Assembly (NCBI RefSeq): GCF_004959765.1
Contig: NZ_SJZD01000003.1
Coordinates: 124,001 to 188,000, forward strand
Length of the DNA stretch: 64,000 nt
Source: Flavobacterium sp. H122
GTDB taxonomy: Bacteria > Bacteroidota > Bacteroidia > Flavobacteriales > Flavobacteriaceae
Direction of reading: 5' to 3'
Shown here: positions 1-8,330 of the stretch, one piece after another
Numbering within the stretch: position 1 is the stretch's first letter
How the letters are laid out: the number at the start of each line of letters is the position of its first letter
The notes under the pieces: model-generated
Seen by the model: only the letters and a program-made list of their open reading frames with translations
Told to the model about the DNA's origin: nothing
The model's database searches: none
Made by a program: the position numbers and the translations under genes

Positions 1-594
1 AAAGAATATTATGAACAGCGTGTCAAACTTTTTAATTCTGAACCTGTTGTCAAAGGCAGAACTATATTTCTTGGTGACAGTATCACTGAATTTGGTAATT
101 GGCCACAATTAACTAATGACAGCACTGCTGTAAACAGAGGAATTGCCGGTGATAATACTTTTGGGGTTCTGGAACGGTTAGAAGATGTTATTAAAAGGGA
201 ACCTAAAAAACTATTTGTTTTGATTGGGATAAATGATATTTCTCAAAATATACCTATTGATGTTGTTATCGAAAATATTCATCGGATTATAGGGAAAATG
301 CAGGATTATTCTCCTACTACCGAAATTTATTTAGAGAGTGTTTTGCCTACCAACGACGTGGTGAAAAACTTTTATCCGGATGCTTACGGTAAAAATGATA
401 TTGTTGATCAATTTAATGAAAGACTTAAAGAACAGGCAAGGAAACATCACATAACTTACATAGATATTCATTCGGTATTTGAAAATAAAAAAGGTCAGTT
501 AACAGTTAAATATTCTGATAAAGATGGATTACATCTTAATGATTTAGGGTATACAACATGGATTGACTTTTTAAAATCGATGAATTGCTTATAA
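1..594 (+). CDS. SGNH/GDSL-family hydrolase, 5' end outside window
   Basis: The reading frame is open from base 1, so the true start lies upstream; an internal ATG at 220 is not the start because block I of the family lies before it. Visible SGNH blocks: GDSIT with the nucleophilic Ser (bases 73-87), the Gly-containing GIAGDN stretch (about 139-156), GIND with the conserved Asn (about 226-237), and DGLHLN near the C-terminus supplying the catalytic Asp and His. This is the family of acetylesterases and lysophospholipase-like enzymes that deacylate sugars, lipids or peptidoglycan components. Substrate cannot be told from sequence. It is followed by a hairpin terminator, so it probably ends its transcription unit. 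Confidence 0.85.
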   Translation, partial: KEYYEQRVKLFNSEPVVKGRTIFLGDSITEFGNWPQLTNDSTAVNRGIAGDNTFGVLERLEDVIKREPKKLFVLIGINDISQNIPIDVVIENIHRIIGKMQDYSPTTEIYLESVLPTNDVVKNFYPDAYGKNDIVDQFNERLKEQARKHHITYIDIHSVFENKKGQLTVKYSDKDGLHLNDLGYTTWIDFLKSMNCL

Positions 595-626
595 ACATGG
601 TTGATAATTTTAAAAGTTGAATTGAG

Positions 627-659
627 AAATACCCAATAGTGAAAGTTGTTGGGTATTTT
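627..659 (+). terminator. Rho-independent terminator after the SGNH hydrolase
   Basis: Inverted repeat AATACCCAA / TTGGGTATT separated by about 12 nt and followed by T-rich sequence, 33 bases after the hydrolase stop codon. Confidence 0.7.
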
Positions 660-718
660 GTTATCTAGTTATTTAAACCAAAACAAGTATCTTTGAGAGA
701 AAAGTTGTATTCCTGATC

Positions 719-1684
719 ATGGATGATTCTCTTAACAAATTTGACCGAATAATCGCTATTTTAATCCAATTGCAGTCTAAAAAGATTGTACGTGCTCAGG
801 ATTTGGCAGATCGTTTTAATGTGAGTCTTAGAACCATCTACAGAGATGTGCGCACGCTGGAAGCTTCGGGTGTACCCATTTATAGTGAAGCCGGCATTGG
901 TTATTCGTTAATGGATGGTTACCGACTTCCGCCCATCATGTTTACCAGAGAAGAAGCCAGTAGTTTTATTGCGGCCGAAAAACTGATGCAGAAGTTTACA
1001 GATACCGCTTTGGATAAAAATTATAAGTCGGCGATGTACAAGCTTAAAGCCGTATTAAAAAACAGCGACAAAGACTGGGTGGATGCCATCGAATCAAAAG
1101 TCATCATGCAGTCCAATCAAAAACTGTTTAACGAAAATGCCCCGAATGCATTGGCTTTATTTTTTGAAAGCATCGCAGAACGGAAGCAGATTTTGCTTTC
1201 CTATCAAACCTTCGACACCGAAGAAATCAACGAAAGAAGGATAGAACCCGTAGGTGTTTTTCATGAAAATAATTTTTGGTATGTTTTGGGTTATTGTCAT
1301 TTAAGAAATGATTACCGCCAGTTTAGAACGGACCGTATTCAACAAATCCAAAAAACCGACATTGATTTTATAATGGAGCATAAATCACTTGAAGAATTGC
1401 TTCATAAAGAAACTCCTTTATCAACGCTGACTAAAGTGCGGATTTTAGTGGATACTAAAATTGCCCGTTATTTAACCTGGGAACGTAAACAATATGGTTT
1501 TGTTTCTGAAAAGAAAGTTGGAAACCAAAAGGAAATGACTTTTATGTGTTATGATATCAGGGAAAGTTTTCCGCGGTGGTTTCTGATGTTTGCGGATTAT
1601 TCTGAAATTATAGAACCCAAAGAATTAAAAACGAGAGTTCTTGAATTATTGGAAGATAGTATTGCAAAATTGCTTAAAAAGTAA
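719..1684 (+). CDS. YafY-type HTH/WYL-domain transcriptional regulator
   Basis: 321 residues, full length for the family. The N-terminal winged helix-turn-helix (about residues 8-65, with RAQDLADRFNVSLRTIYRDV) is the HTH_11 type; the middle and C-terminal part (about 140-225) matches the WYL domain, with the ligand-contact stretch FWYVLGYCHLRNDYRQFRTD. WYL proteins bind nucleic acid or nucleotides and often control DNA-damage or defence genes. It faces the DinB-family gene across a palindromic repeat; the WYL/DinB neighbourhood is common in Firmicutes and Bacteroidota, but here the genes are convergent, so co-transcription is excluded. Confidence 0.88.
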   Translation: MDDSLNKFDRIIAILIQLQSKKIVRAQDLADRFNVSLRTIYRDVRTLEASGVPIYSEAGIGYSLMDGYRLPPIMFTREEASSFIAAEKLMQKFTDTALDKNYKSAMYKLKAVLKNSDKDWVDAIESKVIMQSNQKLFNENAPNALALFFESIAERKQILLSYQTFDTEEINERRIEPVGVFHENNFWYVLGYCHLRNDYRQFRTDRIQQIQKTDIDFIMEHKSLEELLHKETPLSTLTKVRILVDTKIARYLTWERKQYGFVSEKKVGNQKEMTFMCYDIRESFPRWFLMFADYSEIIEPKELKTRVLELLEDSIAKLLKK

Positions 1685-1845
1685 GAGGCTGTCCTAAAAG
1701 TCCGCAATCTTGTCATTTCGACCAAAGGGAGACTCGAGGGCTCTGCCTGAATAGGCGAAGCAAATCCCATAATATTGATTATGAGACTCCTCCTTGCGTC
1801 GGAGTGACAAACGGTGCGTTGATTTTTTACTTTTTGAACAGCCTC
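1685..1845. repeat. Palindromic intergenic repeat with nested inverted arms
   Basis: The whole gap between two convergent genes is one imperfect palindrome. The outer arms GAGGCTGTCCTAAAAG (1685-1700) and CTTTTTGAACAGCCTC (1830-1845) pair with two mismatches. Inside them TTGTCATTTCGAC (from 1710) pairs with the complement of GTCGGAGTGACAA (1798-1810). The core resembles the dispersed TTTCGAC...GGAGTGACAA repeats scattered through flavobacterial genomes. It probably also acts as a two-way terminator. No coding potential is apparent. Confidence 0.7.
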
Positions 1846-1858
1846 GTTATAAATTACA

Positions 1859-2350
1859 TTATACTTCTCTCTCCCAAAAAAAAGGCGGTGTTATATTCAA
1901 TGCTCTTAAATACACATACCCTTGTCCTCGGTGATGAATCTCGTTATCAATGAAATAAAAAATATTTTGGATGATGGGAAATTCATACTGTCCGAAAAGA
2001 TTGAAATTCTCACTGAAATCCTCCACCGATAATTGCTGCCATAACGCATCGATTTCTTTAGTGTCTTTGTCCCATTGTTCTAAATACTGCGCTTTAGTCG
2101 TAAAACCCTGTGTTGAACCTTCTGTAAAAGGCTGTACTTCCCTGTTCACGATACCTCGTAATGCCGGAGCCGCAATCGCCAAAAGCTCATCGGTCAACTT
2201 TGCAAACGTACGCATCCCGGCAATTGAAAATTCGAAGAAATCTTTTTCCGGAAACATCTCGATTACGCGTCTTGTCAATGCTCTGTGTCCTTGCCAGTGT
2301 TTTAATAAATCTTCTGAGCTGATTACTTGTAAAACTGTTTCTGTGTTCAT
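1859..2350 (-). CDS. DinB-family protein (putative metal-dependent enzyme)
   Basis: 163 residues, the usual size of the DinB/YfiT four-helix bundle. Candidate metal-binding histidines are in HWQGHRALTRR (near residues 18-22) and in NEIHHRGQGYVYLRAL (near the C-terminus), matching the His triad of DinB proteins. Members include thiol-dependent S-transferases such as BstA and many proteins of unknown substrate; no specific reaction can be assigned. The gene is monocistronic and convergent with the WYL regulator. Confidence 0.82.
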   Translation of the reverse strand: MNTETVLQVISSEDLLKHWQGHRALTRRVIEMFPEKDFFEFSIAGMRTFAKLTDELLAIAAPALRGIVNREVQPFTEGSTQGFTTKAQYLEQWDKDTKEIDALWQQLSVEDFSENFNLFGQYEFPIIQNIFYFIDNEIHHRGQGYVYLRALNITPPFFWEREV

Positions 2351-2459
2351 GATATTTGTGTTTTATTGATTACTGAAACAAAATTAAGAGGGGCAAGTGA
2401 CAACAGTTTGTCAGTAGGAATTTAGAATTTTAAAAAATTTTACGCCTGAAAAAACTTTG

Positions 2460-2467
2460 TACCTTTG
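2460..2467 (+). promoter_or_regulatory. Bacteroidota -7 box (TACCTTTG) for thiL
   Basis: TACCTTTG fits the TAnnTTTG consensus. It also contains the TTG at 2465 that would otherwise look like an in-frame start, which argues that this TTG is promoter and not codon. Confidence 0.65.
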
Positions 2468-2488
2468 TCGTTCAGAAAATTGATGAAC

Positions 2489-3538
2489 ATGATTGAAGAT
2501 AAAACTCCGCAAAGAACCAGCATTGCACAATTGGGTGAATTTGGTTTAATAGAACACTTGACAAAGCATTTTGAAATAAAAAACGAATCAACCATTAAAG
2601 GAATTGGTGACGATGCTGCTATTTTAGATTTTGCAGCTAAAAAAGCAGTTGTTTCTACTGATTTATTGGTTGAAGGAGTACATTTTGATTTGGCTTACAT
2701 GCCATTGAAACATTTAGGCTATAAAGCAGTAGTTGTAAATCTGTCTGATATTTATGCAATGAATGCCAAGGCTACTCAAATTACAGTTTCAATTGCGGTG
2801 TCAAACCGTTTTCCTTTAGAGGCTTTAGAAGAATTGTATGCAGGGATTACACTTGCGGCAAAGCAATACAATGTTGATGTAATAGGTGGTGATACTACTT
2901 CTTCTCAAAAAGGATTGATAATTTCCATCACTGCATTAGGTGAAGTAGAGGGAGACAATGTTGTCTATAGAAACGGAGCTAAAGAGAATGATTTATTAGT
3001 GGTTTCCGGTGATTTAGGTGCCGCCTATATGGGACTACAGGTGTTGGAGCGTGAAAAGCAGGTTTTTCAGGTGAATCCTAATAACCAACCCGATTTGGAT
3101 GATTATACGTATTTGATCGAGCGTCAGTTAAAGCCCGAAGCCCGTAAAGATATTCCCGAAATTTTAAAAGCTCTGGATGTGAAACCAACAGCAATGATTG
3201 ATATTTCTGATGGACTTTCGTCTGAAATTATGCATTTGTGCAAGCAATCCAACGTTGGTTGTAATGTGTTTGAAGAGAAACTTCCATTGGATCCTCAGTT
3301 TATCAACGTTTGTGAAGAATTTAATATCGATTCGACTACAATTGCTTTAAATGGAGGCGAAGATTATGAATTGTTGTTTACTATCAAAATGGAAGATTTC
3401 GATAAAATCAAAGGAAATCCAAATTTCACAGTAATTGGTCACATGACGCAGCAAAGCGAGGGAATTCATTTGGTATCTCGTGCAAATACAAAAATTGAAT
3501 TAAAGGCCAGAGGCTGGAATGCTTTACAAGAAGAATAA
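2489..3538 (+). CDS. thiL: Thiamine-monophosphate kinase
   Basis: ATP-dependent phosphorylation of thiamine monophosphate to thiamine diphosphate, the last step of cofactor synthesis. The protein (349 residues from this ATG) has the PurM/ThiL fold motifs in order: GIGDDAA, STDLLVEGVHFD, GGDTTSS, ISDGLSSE and GGEDYELLFT. The start was placed at ATG 2489 (MIEDKTPQR); another ATG lies two codons upstream at 2483, and a TTG at 2465 is rejected because it lies in the -7 promoter box. It stands alone here, not in a thi operon, but the window also holds a TPP-riboswitch-controlled receptor at 20 kb. Confidence 0.95.
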   Translation: MIEDKTPQRTSIAQLGEFGLIEHLTKHFEIKNESTIKGIGDDAAILDFAAKKAVVSTDLLVEGVHFDLAYMPLKHLGYKAVVVNLSDIYAMNAKATQITVSIAVSNRFPLEALEELYAGITLAAKQYNVDVIGGDTTSSQKGLIISITALGEVEGDNVVYRNGAKENDLLVVSGDLGAAYMGLQVLEREKQVFQVNPNNQPDLDDYTYLIERQLKPEARKDIPEILKALDVKPTAMIDISDGLSSEIMHLCKQSNVGCNVFEEKLPLDPQFINVCEEFNIDSTTIALNGGEDYELLFTIKMEDFDKIKGNPNFTVIGHMTQQSEGIHLVSRANTKIELKARGWNALQEE

Positions 3539-3540
3539 AA

Positions 3541-3566
3541 AAAGGTGCTTTTTAAAGCACCTTTTT
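3541..3566. terminator. Bidirectional terminator between thiL and trpS
   Basis: AAAGGTGCTTT / AAAGCACCTTT form an 11-bp stem with a two-base loop, with A and T runs on both flanks, exactly between two convergent genes. Confidence 0.85.
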
Positions 3567-3570
3567 TGTA

Positions 3571-4545
3571 TTAATATCCTAATTTAGTTCGAACTCTTTT
3601 TAATACCCCATCTGCAATAGCTGAGGCTTTTTTAGCTCCTTCTAACAATAATCCTTCTAATTCCTCAAGATTATTCATGTAGTAGTTGTAGCGCTCTCTT
3701 TCGGTTGCAAATTTTTCGATGATTAATTCAAATAAAGCTTGTTTAGCATGACCATAGCCAAAATCACGGTTTACGTTTTTGTATTTTTCCGTCATATCTG
3801 CTATTTGCGCTTCAGAAGCCAATAACTTATAGATTTTAAATATATTACAAGTATCTGGGTTTTTAGGTTCTTCAAGTGGAGTACTATCTGTTTGAATACC
3901 CATAATTTGTTTGCGTAATGGCTTATCTTCTAAAAAGATATTAATCAGGTTGTTTCTTGACTTGCTCATTTTTTCTCCATCCGTTCCTGGTACTAATTTA
4001 GTATCTTCACTAGTTAAAGCTTCAGGTAACACAAACGTCTCTCCCATTTGATGATTAAAACGACCAGCAACATCACGTGTAAATTCAAGATGCTGTAATT
4101 GATCTTTACCTACAGGGACTACTTCAGCATCATATAATAAAATGTCAGCAGCCATCAACATTGGATAAGTAAACAAACCTGCATTGACATCTTGTAATCT
4201 ATCCGCTTTATCTTTAAATGAATGTGCAAGTTCTAGTCTCGAAAAAGGGAAGAAACAGCTTAAATACCACGACAACTCTGTTGTTTGTGGCACATCGCTT
4301 TGACGATAAAAAATTACTTTTGAAGGATCTAAGCCACAGGCAAGCCATACTGCTGCAGTACTTGTCGTATTCCCACGTAATGTTTCCCCATTTTTGATTT
4401 GGGTAATCGAATGTAAATCAGCAATGAAAAGAAATGATTCATTAGCAGGATTTTCGGCCATTTTTATTGCTGGTAAAATAGCACCCAATAAGTTTCCTAA
4501 ATGCGGGGTACCTGTACTTTGAATTCCGGTAAGTATTTTTGCCAT
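3571..4545 (-). CDS. trpS: Tryptophanyl-tRNA synthetase
   Basis: Charges tRNA-Trp in the cytoplasm. 324 residues, typical for bacterial TrpRS. The class I signatures are present: the HIGH-like motif GTPHLGNLLGA close to the N-terminus and GEKMSKSRNN around residue 190. A TAnnTTTG box (TAACTTTG) lies 24-31 bases upstream of the start. The gene is convergent with thiL and divergent from plsC. Confidence 0.97.
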   Translation of the reverse strand: MAKILTGIQSTGTPHLGNLLGAILPAIKMAENPANESFLFIADLHSITQIKNGETLRGNTTSTAAVWLACGLDPSKVIFYRQSDVPQTTELSWYLSCFFPFSRLELAHSFKDKADRLQDVNAGLFTYPMLMAADILLYDAEVVPVGKDQLQHLEFTRDVAGRFNHQMGETFVLPEALTSEDTKLVPGTDGEKMSKSRNNLINIFLEDKPLRKQIMGIQTDSTPLEEPKNPDTCNIFKIYKLLASEAQIADMTEKYKNVNRDFGYGHAKQALFELIIEKFATERERYNYYMNNLEELEGLLLEGAKKASAIADGVLKRVRTKLGY

Positions 4546-4568
4546 TGTAAATTTTAGTCTAATTTTAG

Positions 4569-4576
4569 CAAAGTTA
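4569..4576 (-). promoter_or_regulatory. -7 box (TAACTTTG) for trpS
   Basis: Read on the minus strand the bases are TAACTTTG, matching TAnnTTTG, at a normal distance upstream of the trpS ATG. Confidence 0.55.
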
Positions 4577-4607
4577 ATTCTTTTATGATATTTTTAAAGT
4601 GAATCCG

Positions 4608-4615
4608 TATTTTTG
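4608..4615 (+). promoter_or_regulatory. -7 box (TATTTTTG) directly upstream of plsC
   Basis: TATTTTTG matches TAnnTTTG and ends 5 bases before the plsC ATG. Transcription should therefore begin at or next to the A of the start codon, predicting a leaderless mRNA. Confidence 0.5.
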
Positions 4616-4620
4616 ACCTT

Positions 4621-5385
4621 ATGAAAATTTTTAAAATAGTTTTTTGGTGTATTTGGCGTTTGTGGTTTTACATACTGGTGATTGTGCCAATATTAATTTT
4701 AGCGCCTTTTTTAATATTATCATTATCGAAGGATTCTTGGTATCCTTATTTTTTTAAAATGGCTCGCTTTTGGGCTAAATTTATTCTTTACGGAATGGGT
4801 TTTCATTATAAAGTGAAAACGGAACAGAAAATAGTACCTAATCATAGTTATATGTTTATTGCAAACCACACTTCAATGGCCGATGTGATGTTGATGTTGG
4901 CTGTAGTGAAGAATCCTTTTGTTTTTGTTGGGAAAAAAGAATTGGTTAAAATACCTGTTTTTGGTTTCTTTTATAAAAGATGTGCCATTTTAGTAGATAG
5001 AGATAGTGTGAAGAGTAGAAGTGGTGTTTATCAGCGTGCTAAGCATAGAATTGATCAAGGTTTAAGTATTTGTATTTTTCCTGAAGGGAAAGTGCCCGAC
5101 GATGAAAGCATAATTTTAGATGATTTTAAAGCGGGAGCATTCAATATTGCAATTGACCATAAACTGACTATTGTACCCATGACTTTTTATGATAACAAAG
5201 AATTGTTCTCTTATACTTTTTTTAGTGGCAGGCCAGGGATCATGAGAGTCAGGATACATCCATTTGTAACTACTGATGATTCAAAACATGAGGATAAAAA
5301 AGTCTTAAAAGAAAAAGCTCGTAACATTATATTGAACGAGCTTTCTAATGATGCCGCTTATGTGAAATATTCTAGTAGTCGTTAA
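4621..5385 (+). CDS. plsC: 1-acyl-sn-glycerol-3-phosphate acyltransferase
   Basis: Transfers the second fatty acyl chain to lysophosphatidic acid, giving phosphatidic acid at the inner membrane. 254 residues. A hydrophobic N-terminal segment (about residues 5-35) precedes the catalytic NHTSMADV motif (NHx4D, near residue 81), and the substrate motif FPEGKVP lies near residue 155. Its 3' end overlaps the convergent lipoprotein gene by four bases. Confidence 0.93.
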   Translation: MKIFKIVFWCIWRLWFYILVIVPILILAPFLILSLSKDSWYPYFFKMARFWAKFILYGMGFHYKVKTEQKIVPNHSYMFIANHTSMADVMLMLAVVKNPFVFVGKKELVKIPVFGFFYKRCAILVDRDSVKSRSGVYQRAKHRIDQGLSICIFPEGKVPDDESIILDDFKAGAFNIAIDHKLTIVPMTFYDNKELFSYTFFSGRPGIMRVRIHPFVTTDDSKHEDKKVLKEKARNIILNELSNDAAYVKYSSSR

Positions 5386-5789
5386 GGGATAACGGGGATT
5401 TCTGTTTCTTCGAAAATATTTTGTCCGTTAGTATCTTTTCCTTTCCATATTTTGAATATATAACTGTTTTCGACAGTTGGTTTAAAATATAAAACAGCAG
5501 TCAGAGGATTGGTTGTTGGAGGCCTGCAATTATTTTGTTCAAAAACAATTGTGCCTATAGCAATAGTTCTTACATTAGCTTCCCTGCGATAGTAAAACCC
5601 GTCAAAAGCATAGCAGGTTGTAGGTCTTGAGTATTTGAACGGGATTTCATAAATACTATCTCTTTTAAATTCATCAGGAAGCTCAACAGAATCTACCGGT
5701 AAGAGTTCATAATGAAAATCGACACCATCATCAATAGTGCAGCTTATGAAGCCAAAAAATAGTACGGCAATGCATAATACATATTTCAT
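5382..5789 (-). CDS. Small lipoprotein of unknown function
   Basis: 135 residues with a lipoprotein signal peptide ending in the lipobox FISC (Cys at residue 17). The mature part is predicted to be beta-rich, with several Cys residues (PTTCYAF, NNCRPP). I do not recognise the family. It overlaps the stop region of plsC by four bases in convergent orientation and lies downstream of nothing else, so it gives no functional clue. Probably exposed on the periplasmic face or cell surface. Confidence 0.75.
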   Translation of the reverse strand: MKYVLCIAVLFFGFISCTIDDGVDFHYELLPVDSVELPDEFKRDSIYEIPFKYSRPTTCYAFDGFYYRREANVRTIAIGTIVFEQNNCRPPTTNPLTAVLYFKPTVENSYIFKIWKGKDTNGQNIFEETEIPVIP

Positions 5790-5825
5790 AATCAGTTGAT
5801 TTGGATTTGCAGTACTAAAGTTATA

Positions 5826-5847
5826 AAAAAAGTCCCAAAAGGGACTT
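5826..5847 (-). terminator. recA terminator
   Basis: On the minus strand AAGTCCC-TTTT-GGGACTT is followed by a run of T, starting two bases after the recA stop codon. Confidence 0.85.
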
Positions 5848-5849
5848 AA

Positions 5850-6854
5850 TTAAACTTCTTTATCTTTTATCATCTGCTTGATTTTTACTTCAAGTTCGTC
5901 GGCCAATTCAGGATTGTCTTTAATCAATCCTTTTACAGCATCGCGTCCTTGTCCTAATTTAGTATCGCCGTAGCTGAACCAAGAGCCTGCTTTTTTAATG
6001 ATTTCGAACTCAACGGCAAGATCAAGAATCTCACCGGTTTTTGATACTCCTTCACCGTACATGATGTCAAATTCGGCAGTTTTGAAAGGAGGAGCTACTT
6101 TATTTTTAACGATTTTTACTTTAGTACGGTTACCCAATACATTTTCGCCATCTTTAATTTGTGAAGAACGACGGATGTCCAAACGCACCGAAGCATAGAA
6201 TTTCAAGGCGTTACCACCTGTAGTCGTTTCAGGGTTACCAAACATTACCCCGATTTTATCACGAAGCTGGTTGATGAAAAATACCGTACAATTTGTTTTG
6301 CTGATAGTAGCGGTTAGCTTACGTAACGCCTGTGACATCAAACGGGCGTGCAATCCCATTTTAGAGTCACCCATGTCTCCTTCAATTTCACTCTTAGGTG
6401 TCAATGCCGCAACCGAGTCAATAACAACAATATCCACAGCGCCTGAACGGATTAAGCTTTCAGCAATTTCCAAAGCCTGCTCCCCGTTGTCCGGTTGGGA
6501 AATGATTAAATTGTCGATATCCACACCTAGCTTTTCAGCGTAAAAACGGTCAAATGCATGCTCAGCATCCACAAAAGCAGCGATACCTCCGGCTTTCTGA
6601 GCTTCCGCAATAGCGTGTAATGTCAATGTTGTTTTACCCGAAGATTCAGGTCCGAAAATTTCGATGATTCTTCCTCTGGGATATCCGCCTACACCAAGTG
6701 CCAGGTCAACTCCTAATGAGCCTGATGAGATCACTTCCATTTCTTCAACGGCTTTGTCCCCCATTTTCATTACAGTACCTTTTCCGTAGGCTTTGTCTAA
6801 TTTATCTAATGTAAGCTGTAATGCTTTTAATTTTGCTTCTTTTTCTGAACTCAT
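5850..6854 (-). CDS. recA: DNA recombinase RecA
   Basis: Forms ATP-dependent filaments on single-stranded DNA for homologous recombination and co-protease activity. 334 residues, the usual size. Walker A is GPESSGKTT (near residues 69-77); Walker B-like [12 protein letters not shown] and the L2 DNA-binding stretch [22 protein letters not shown] are intact. It is the last gene of a greA-HIT-recA run on the minus strand and is closed by its own terminator. Its co-protease role would also serve the UmuD-like protein at 44.8 kb. Confidence 0.98.
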   Translation of the reverse strand: MSSEKEAKLKALQLTLDKLDKAYGKGTVMKMGDKAVEEMEVISSGSLGVDLALGVGGYPRGRIIEIFGPESSGKTTLTLHAIAEAQKAGGIAAFVDAEHAFDRFYAEKLGVDIDNLIISQPDNGEQALEIAESLIRSGAVDIVVIDSVAALTPKSEIEGDMGDSKMGLHARLMSQALRKLTATISKTNCTVFFINQLRDKIGVMFGNPETTTGGNALKFYASVRLDIRRSSQIKDGENVLGNRTKVKIVKNKVAPPFKTAEFDIMYGEGVSKTGEILDLAVEFEIIKKAGSWFSYGDTKLGQGRDAVKGLIKDNPELADELEVKIKQMIKDKEV

Positions 6855-6880
6855 TTCAAATTGAATTTGCAGATTTATAA

Positions 6881-7270
6881 TTATAATTGGTTGCTTATCG
6901 CTTGCGCCAATGCTTTAAATTCCTCGTCGCTTAGTTTTACTTTGCTGGTAAAACGCGCATCGTCCATCATGTTCAGCGGAATTAAATGTACGTGAGCATG
7001 CGGTACTTCAAGTCCGATAACAGTCATGCCGACTCTTTTGCAGGGAACTGCTTTTTCTAAAGCGACGGCAATTTTTTTTGAAAAAGCCATTAAGCCAAGA
7101 TATAAGTCGTCTTCAATATCAAAAATCTTATCGATTTCTTTTTTCGGGATGCAAAGGGTGTGTCCTTTTGCATTTGGGTTGACATCTAAAAAAGCTAAAA
7201 AATTGTCGTCTTCAGCAATTTTGTAGCACGGAATTTCTCCGTTTACGATTTTTGTGAATATTGAAGCCAT
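6881..7270 (-). CDS. HIT-family (histidine triad) nucleotide hydrolase
   Basis: 129 residues with the histidine triad HAHVHLIPL near residue 95 and the N-terminal [18 protein letters not shown] typical of the Hint branch. These enzymes hydrolyse adenosine phosphoramidates and related nucleotidyl conjugates. It sits 6 bases downstream of greA and 26 bases upstream of recA, so it is very likely co-transcribed with both. Confidence 0.94.
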   Translation of the reverse strand: MASIFTKIVNGEIPCYKIAEDDNFLAFLDVNPNAKGHTLCIPKKEIDKIFDIEDDLYLGLMAFSKKIAVALEKAVPCKRVGMTVIGLEVPHAHVHLIPLNMMDDARFTSKVKLSDEEFKALAQAISNQL

Positions 7271-7276
7271 GATAAT

Positions 7277-7753
7277 TTAGTCTCTGGTTATTTCTAATAC
7301 TTCAAATTTTAAAATTCCGTTTGGAACCTGAATTTCGGCGATTTCACCAACGGATTTTCCTAATAACCCTTTTCCGATAGGAGAGGTTACTGAAATCTTA
7401 TTCTTTTTTAAATCGGCTTCACTTTCTGCAACCAACTGATAGGTCAGTTCCATACTGTTTGCCTGATTTTTGATTTTTACATACGACAATACTAAGGCTT
7501 TAGATAAGTCTAATTGCGACTCGTCTATGATTCTTGCATTGGAATATAATTCTTCCATTTTTGCAATTTTCATCTCAAGTAAACCCTGAGCTTCTTTTGC
7601 AGCATCGTATTCGGCGTTTTCAGATAAGTCCCCTTTATCTCTCGCTTCAGCAATAGCTTCAGAAGCTTTTGGACGTTCAACAGATTTTAAATATTCAAGT
7701 TCTTCTTTTAGTTTTTTTAATCCTTCCGCGGTGTAGTAAGATACTGTACTCAT
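7277..7753 (-). CDS. greA: Transcription elongation factor GreA
   Basis: Stimulates cleavage of backtracked RNA by RNA polymerase. 158 residues: an N-terminal coiled-coil (residues 1-75) with the tip acidic motif DLSENAEYDAAKE, then the FKBP-like C-terminal domain with SPIGKGLLGKSVGE. It is the first gene of greA-HIT-recA. Its upstream region carries two -7 boxes and a terminator-like hairpin in the leader, described separately. Confidence 0.97.
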   Translation of the reverse strand: MSTVSYYTAEGLKKLKEELEYLKSVERPKASEAIAEARDKGDLSENAEYDAAKEAQGLLEMKIAKMEELYSNARIIDESQLDLSKALVLSYVKIKNQANSMELTYQLVAESEADLKKNKISVTSPIGKGLLGKSVGEIAEIQVPNGILKFEVLEITRD

Positions 7754-7777
7754 AGCTTCATTATATTACATAAATAG

Positions 7778-7801
7778 AAAAAATCCCTTAAAGCGGGATT
7801 C
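7778..7801 (-). promoter_or_regulatory. Terminator-like hairpin in the greA leader
   Basis: On the minus strand AATCCC-GCTTTAA-GGGATT is followed directly by a T run. It lies 29-47 bases upstream of the greA ATG and downstream of the two candidate promoters, so it would form in the nascent leader and could act as an attenuator. Confidence 0.5.
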
Positions 7802-7808
7802 CTCTCTA

Positions 7809-7816
7809 CAAAGATA
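7809..7816 (-). promoter_or_regulatory. -7 box (TATCTTTG) candidate for greA
   Basis: Minus-strand TATCTTTG fits TAnnTTTG. A second candidate, TACATTTG (7862-7869), has a TTG 18 bases further upstream at 7888-7890 and may be the stronger promoter. Confidence 0.45.
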
Positions 7817-7876
7817 TTAATTTTATTCAGTTTGTAATTTAATTGACGATTCAACGTTTTACAAATGTAATTAAAT

Positions 7877-7884
7877 TAAATTTG
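7877..7884 (+). promoter_or_regulatory. -7 box (TAAATTTG) for the Rieske-like gene
   Basis: TAAATTTG matches TAnnTTTG and ends 23 bases before the ATG at 7908. Confidence 0.5.
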
Positions 7885-7907
7885 TTGCAAAATAAAAACG
7901 ATTTAGA

Positions 7908-8330
7908 ATGAAGAAATATTTTCCTTTTCTGGTTTTCATTTTTTTATTTGGATGCAATAATGACAGTTTCAATAACAGCAATCCTTATTTAGCAAATGTC
8001 AGCTTTTCTATAGATATCAATACAACCCTGCCTGCTTATACTGCGTTGCAGTATCCCGGTAATCCGGTGCTTATTGCCAATGCGGGTGCAGGAGTACAGG
8101 GAATTATTGTTATGAAAACAGGAGGTGGCAATAGTTATGTTGCCTGGGAAGCGAGTTGCCCAAATCAATATCCTACTTCCTGTTCAAGACTAAACATAAA
8201 CGGAATCTATGCAAACTGTTCGTGTGATGCTTTTTCCTATAGTCTTTATACCGGAGACGGCGGACAGCAGTATCCTTTAAAGCAGTATAGGGTAGAGACT
8301 AATGGAGGTGTCGTTAGGGTGTATAATTAA
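7908..8330 (+). CDS. Secreted lipoprotein resembling a Rieske domain without its His ligands
   Basis: 140 residues. Lipoprotein signal peptide with lipobox LFGC (Cys at 16). The C-terminal half follows the Rieske pattern of flavobacterial secreted proteins: AWEASCPNQYP corresponds to the Cys-x-His loop and ANCSCDAFSYSLYTG to the Cys-x-x-His loop, but the two His positions are Asn and Asp. All four Cys are in place (CPN, SC, NC, SCD), so they may form disulfides in place of holding a 2Fe-2S cluster. Monocistronic, with its own promoter and terminator. Function unknown. Confidence 0.65.
   Translation: MKKYFPFLVFIFLFGCNNDSFNNSNPYLANVSFSIDINTTLPAYTALQYPGNPVLIANAGAGVQGIIVMKTGGGNSYVAWEASCPNQYPTSCSRLNINGIYANCSCDAFSYSLYTGDGGQQYPLKQYRVETNGGVVRVYN

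Noticed and set aside
1971..2369. Plus-strand open frame of 132 codons
   Set aside because: Antisense to the DinB gene; composition shows no protein-like pattern and no promoter box precedes it.
2465..2488. TTG start that would lengthen ThiL by eight residues
   Set aside because: The TTG lies inside the -7 promoter box TACCTTTG; family proteins begin at the following ATG.
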